From the NCBI GenBank assembly GCA_000467715.1, contig AJFK01000673.1, positions 1 through 20,666 of the forward strand: a DNA stretch of 20,666 nt, in the 5' to 3' direction. This DNA is from Hysterium pulicare CBS 123377. Taxonomy: Eukaryota; Ascomycota; Dothideomycetes; Hysteriales; Hysteriaceae. The first letter of the stretch is position 1; each line of letters begins with the position of its first letter. The notes below the pieces were generated by a model that worked only from the letters and a program-made list of their open reading frames with translations, did no database searches and was not told the origin of the DNA. Positions 16,717 to 20,666 of this stretch are shown piece after piece. The translations under genes and the position numbers were made by a program.

Positions 16717-19700
16717 CTAAAGGTCAAAGCAACCATCCGTGCTCTCACAACTCAACGCACGGGGGGTAAATTCATTTCCCTCGACAGACGACGGTGGTGT
16801 GAACTCTGAACCTGGTACTGGTGATGTGTTGTAGCTTCGGGGCGTACTTAACGAGTCAGATTTCTGGGTAAATCTTCCTTCGTGCATGGCTATGTCGAAG
16901 TCCGAAAGCTGGCCAGTGGTCTTGAGCATTTTCGGGGAAGTTCCTCGAGTAGATGTGGAGTCCCAGGGCGTCGAAGTTGAGGAAATTACGCATGTGAACA
17001 CGTCCAGCTCGTAGTCATAGTCCATGTAACCATAAGTAGCAAGCTTATGGCCCAGCCAAAGAACTCTGTCCACACGCATCTCCACTGTGGCTTTGCGTTC
17101 AAGGTATCTTTCTTCTTCCTCATCTTCTTTAAACCAACTCTCAGGGAAGTAGTGTTGCGCCCAAACCTGTCCACGCAGTAGATAATCTTCAGGCAATGGG
17201 CGAGCACTAGATTTGGCTGGGTACGGGAATGTCGGGAATATCGTTGGATCAATGTCATTTTCGGATTTCTGGAAGGCCCCAAGTTCGTTGAGATAACGGC
17301 ACAGTGATTCCCATGGGACGGCATCGAAAATGAAGTGTTGATCAAACAGTGACGATGCTGACAGCATGTCGCTGAATCTCTGTGCTTCCGCAAGGGCAAC
17401 GAGAAACGCTATAATGACATGGACATGAGGTAAAACATTCAAGTCTGTTTGCCGTGAAAGGACTATCTCGAGTGTTTTGAATAATAAAGCACATCGTGGC
17501 ATTAGACTTTCGATGTCGGAAAGACAAGATAGAGTTGGCGTCCTCAATTCAGCAAGAAGGTGTGATTCGGCAGCAGTCGAAGGATCCGACAGGCTTGCCA
17601 GATGATTTCCTAGGTCAAAGAAGTGCCGCAGTGAATTGCTGTTGCCATAATCGAAGAGAGAAGCTATGTTTGCGATTGCGATATGCACACCCTGTTCCGT
17701 CCATCTCTTCGAGACCCTTGCGATATAGGAGTCGAGGAGCTCTAAGAATCCATTCATCGACTGATCAACTTCCGAGTATTTGTGGTGAAATAACGAGGCG
17801 TGTGTCTTGACAAAAGAAACCACAAGTTCTTCCTGGCGATAGACACTATTCTCCTGGGCCAGATTAAATAGTGTCATGATAGACTCTCGCGTAGAGAGGA
17901 ACGGTTTGGCCGACAACAGGGACCGAGTGTAAAAGAATAGTTGTTGAAGGGCGTTTGGTCGAGACAGAATAGCCACGTGATGGTAAAGTCGGCCCACCGA
18001 CGGGTTTTTATCTGCTGCTCTGGTATACCATGATCGGGCGACACCGGCCCATGTTTCACGATCTCGTATATCCTCATCCTCAATCGCCATCCGATATCGA
18101 GCTAGATCCCCAAGGCACTCTATCCAAGTATCCTCAAAAGCTGGCACAGTCTCATACAGTAGCGCTATTAGCTGATAGGCTAGATAGATGAATGCGAGCA
18201 TGTAATCCAAGCTATCAGGTAGGTGACGGCGTAAGAGCTCTAAAAAGGAGTGAATACCATGTTTCCACATGCGGGCTGGCATAGAGTACTTGGACGCCAA
18301 CCGACGTAACGCCGGGGATGCTCCAGGGTGTTGAGAAGCCAAGAAGAAATCGTGATGTTCATGTAGTAACGTGCGGTGCAGTGCGACCAAAGCCTGCCAG
18401 TGAGCACTATCCAATTTCGAATTTGTGACGCTGGATGCTTGGGCTCTATCCACATGGATACACTTGGTCTCAACCATAGTCAATCCGACGTATATTGACT
18501 TTACTTCGGAAGCGAGCTGCTCCTGCGAAATCGGGCGTGAATCTGGCTGGAGTAAGAGCCCCGGATAGCGCGAATCAAAGACTTGAATCTGAGTAGCCGG
18601 GCGTGTTTCGGGCTGTGAAGGTAATGATTGGGAGCTATCACCCGTAACTGCCCTACTCCACTTATCCAATGTCCCCCGGACTGGGGCTTTCAACAAGTCA
18701 CCTCCTGCCTCCCTCTTTCCCAATCGTGACTGGGGTTGCCTAAGGAATTGACCACCAGTAGCAGAAGAGTTGGGCAAACGAGATTGACTGGGGAATTCGC
18801 AAACTGGTTGAGGGATATGGCTGTTGGGACCCGGCATCTCCGAACTTCCATAAGCTCCTGCTTCTCCGTTGCTGGCCTTAGGAGAAGTCGACAGTGTCTC
18901 ATTTACAGGCGTAGTACTCTCTGGCGTTAATTTGGTGCCGTTGGTTGTCGAGGTGTCAGCAAAGGGTTCATGAAGACTGTCGGGAGTCAACGTAATAACT
19001 GCACGAGAGATACTGCGTTGGAAGGGCTCGATGCTGTTTTGCTGTTCTCGACTCGCTGTTGAGGGTGTAGTCCAGGTGATCCAAGGCGGAGCATCTGGGA
19101 CAGTCAGTAGGAATGAGACATAGTGGTCAAATGACAATCACCTTCAAGGTTGGGCTCGCGAAGCTCTATGCCGAACCGCTTTCTGTGAGCACAAATTTTG
19201 TTTCGAGAAACGGGGAATCCACGGTAGCTGAGATCTGGGAGCACACCATAGCGCGTCTCAATGTGATTTGAGACGAGGACCATGTAATCCATATCGGGCT
19301 TCTTGATATTTTTAGTAGGAAGCCGGCCATCTTCCTGCCACTGCGTGATTTTCGTTTTCAATTGTTTTCGGCTTGAGATTGTCAGTGCATAGAGATACGT
19401 ACTAGCGGCATAAGTTACTAACCTCGGACTAAAGCTGTGTTCTCGCGGCAAGATTTTCAACATTTCAGCCAGCTTCTTCGAAGCGAAAAGCTGCAATATC
19501 ACCGGGAAATATTGTTCCCAGACCTCAGCATCAACCTTGTCGGCTTTCTGGGTTGTACGGAAGTTTGGGCCGGTCTGATAAGGCACATGAATTGCCGCAC
19601 CCGCTTGAGAGTCCACCAGAGGAATGTTTCCAGTTCTTTCTTGGAAGGATATTGGTTGGCCATAGGGATCGGAGTATACGTTATCATATTCTTGGCTAGG

Positions 19701-19991
19701 CTGAATTGGGCTCGCAATCGGAGGCGGCAAGCAACGATTAGATGGAACCTCATTTTGTTGCTGAGCAGGAAAGCTGTTCTGCTGCCAAAGGGTTTGATCC
19801 GGTTCCAGGTTCAGAAAGGTCGATATTAGGTAATCTTCTGCTTCGTCGAAAAATGGCGCTTGAAGATTCATTGTAGTTTCAGCAGGGAAAGACAGGGCTG
19901 CACCACCGCTCATCTCCTGGTCCCAAAATTCTTGCGAAAAATCCATCTGGAGCTCATCCCATCCCTCTGCCTGTACCTGCTGCTGTTCCAT
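16717..19991 (-). CDS. Clr5-domain plus Est1-type DNA/RNA-binding protein, three exons, 1058 aa
   Basis: Exons are 19991-19423, 19371-19142 and 19094-16717. Introns of 51 nt (GTTAGT...CTCAAG) and 47 nt (GTGATT...CCCAG) keep the frame. The ATG at 19991 has G at -3 and G at +4. Residues about 152-210 fit the fungal Clr5 domain: W-E-Q-Y-x-P-V-I-L-Q-L, KKLAEMLKIL, HSFSPSRKQLKTKITQW. After a Pro/Ser-rich linker, residues about 536-676 fit the Est1/SMG-type module: YSMPARMWKHGIHSFLELLR, then ETWAGVARSWYTRAADKN, GRLYHHVAILSRPNALQQLF and KPFLSTRESIMTLF. The tail is Ser/Thr-rich. Est1/SMG5-7 proteins act in telomere maintenance and mRNA decay, and Clr5 of fission yeast in gene silencing; whether this fused fungal type does either is unknown. 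The 51-nt intron lies inside the Clr5 domain and has no in-frame stop. Confidence 0.9.
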
Positions 19992-20666
19992 GGCGAATAT
20001 TGCGCAACAAGGTGAGGCTACATAGAGAGCGATACCGTGGATACAACGAGAAGCATGAAATCAGAGTGTCGAGACGAGAAAGTTCAAAAGCATGAAGGCA
20101 AGAAGCATTAAACGATGAAGGGAATAGAAGTGAATGAAGAAGCTGAACCATGCTTGGGCATGGGCAAGATTTGAGGTTGGCGGGACGGACGTCAGCGAAG
20201 CTAGGCACCGTTGATTGGAGAGACAAAAGGTCCCAAGCACCGCCTCAGAGACTAAGGCAAGTTCCAGCTCAGGGAGCTGTGAATGGTCGATGCCGCCTGC
20301 AGCGGTGGCAGTGCTGAATTTTGCTTACCGCGGCACACCCGCGACTTCTCCACCCTCAAAGATAGGTGCTTCCTTTTTTTCCGCATATTCAATAAGATGA
20401 TTATGCCAACAACATTTCCGTCATCCTCGGAGGGTTAATACCTAGGTACTCCTTCAGAGTCACATCACCGAGCTCAACCGGCCAACGCGGACGGCAAGAA
20501 GATTTGACGCGACGCTGATGCGCAGCCCGAACTCCAGCGAACTATTACACCCAGTGTGCACTCTTCTTCGAACAGCTATGAATGCTCGATAACTATTCTT
20601 TCTACCTTTAATCTCTGTAGGGGTATAGAGTCGTTGGTCATTTTGCTGCACAATCCTGACCCATTC
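19992..20666. promoter_or_regulatory. Upstream region of the Clr5/Est1 gene
   Basis: The 675 bases to the right edge contain no convincing coding sequence. The near-start part (19992-20120) would be the 5' leader. A short T-run with CCGCATATT lies near 20375-20390. No clear TATA box, CCAAT cluster or RNA gene was found. The next gene, if divergent, must start beyond the window. Confidence 0.45.

Overview
The window is nuclear DNA of a filamentous ascomycete (Pezizomycotina; Leotiomycetes is a reasonable guess, not proven). The evidence is short GT-AG introns of 47-96 nt with CTAAC/CTAAT-like branch sites, a HET-domain gene, a Clr5/Est1-type gene, a DUF3824 (Ser-Arg-rich) protein, and a decayed secreted FAD oxidase.

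Layout. (1) Positions 1-6303, minus strand: most of one very large gene, five exons, over 2010 codons, running off the left edge. Its N-terminal part has a fungal STAND/NLR-type N-terminal domain, LEA-like DUF3659 repeats and a fungal ubiquitin-like domain. The last 3.8 kb exon is continuously open. It holds a nearly complete NF-YA/HAP2 (CCAAT-binding) domain, a DUF3824 Ser-Arg-rich region, and a segment that matches the conserved C-terminal half of translation factor eIF3j/HCR1. (2) 6304-6986: divergent promoter with several CCAAT boxes. (3) 6987-8648, plus strand: a two-exon gene for a disordered Pro/Ser/Thr-rich protein. (4) 8649-11968: 3.3 kb without a convincing gene, but with several TATA-like boxes followed by short ORFs and some good splice-site-like signals. 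(5) 11969-13242, plus: a HET-domain gene that ends early. (6) 13243-14640: mostly non-coding, with a GC-rich palindrome and one or two doubtful small genes. (7) 14648-16456, minus: a broken FAD-linked (PCMH/BBE) oxidoreductase gene. (8) 16717-19991, minus: a three-exon Clr5 plus Est1-type gene. (9) 19992-20666: its upstream region.

The most interesting object is the giant mosaic protein. Recognisable parts of two unrelated conserved proteins, the CCAAT-factor subunit HAP2 and eIF3j, lie in one reading frame with LEA, ubiquitin-like and SR-type regions. The head-to-head promoter of this gene also carries CCAAT boxes, so autoregulation can be proposed. These domain calls rest on motif recognition by eye; no database search was run.
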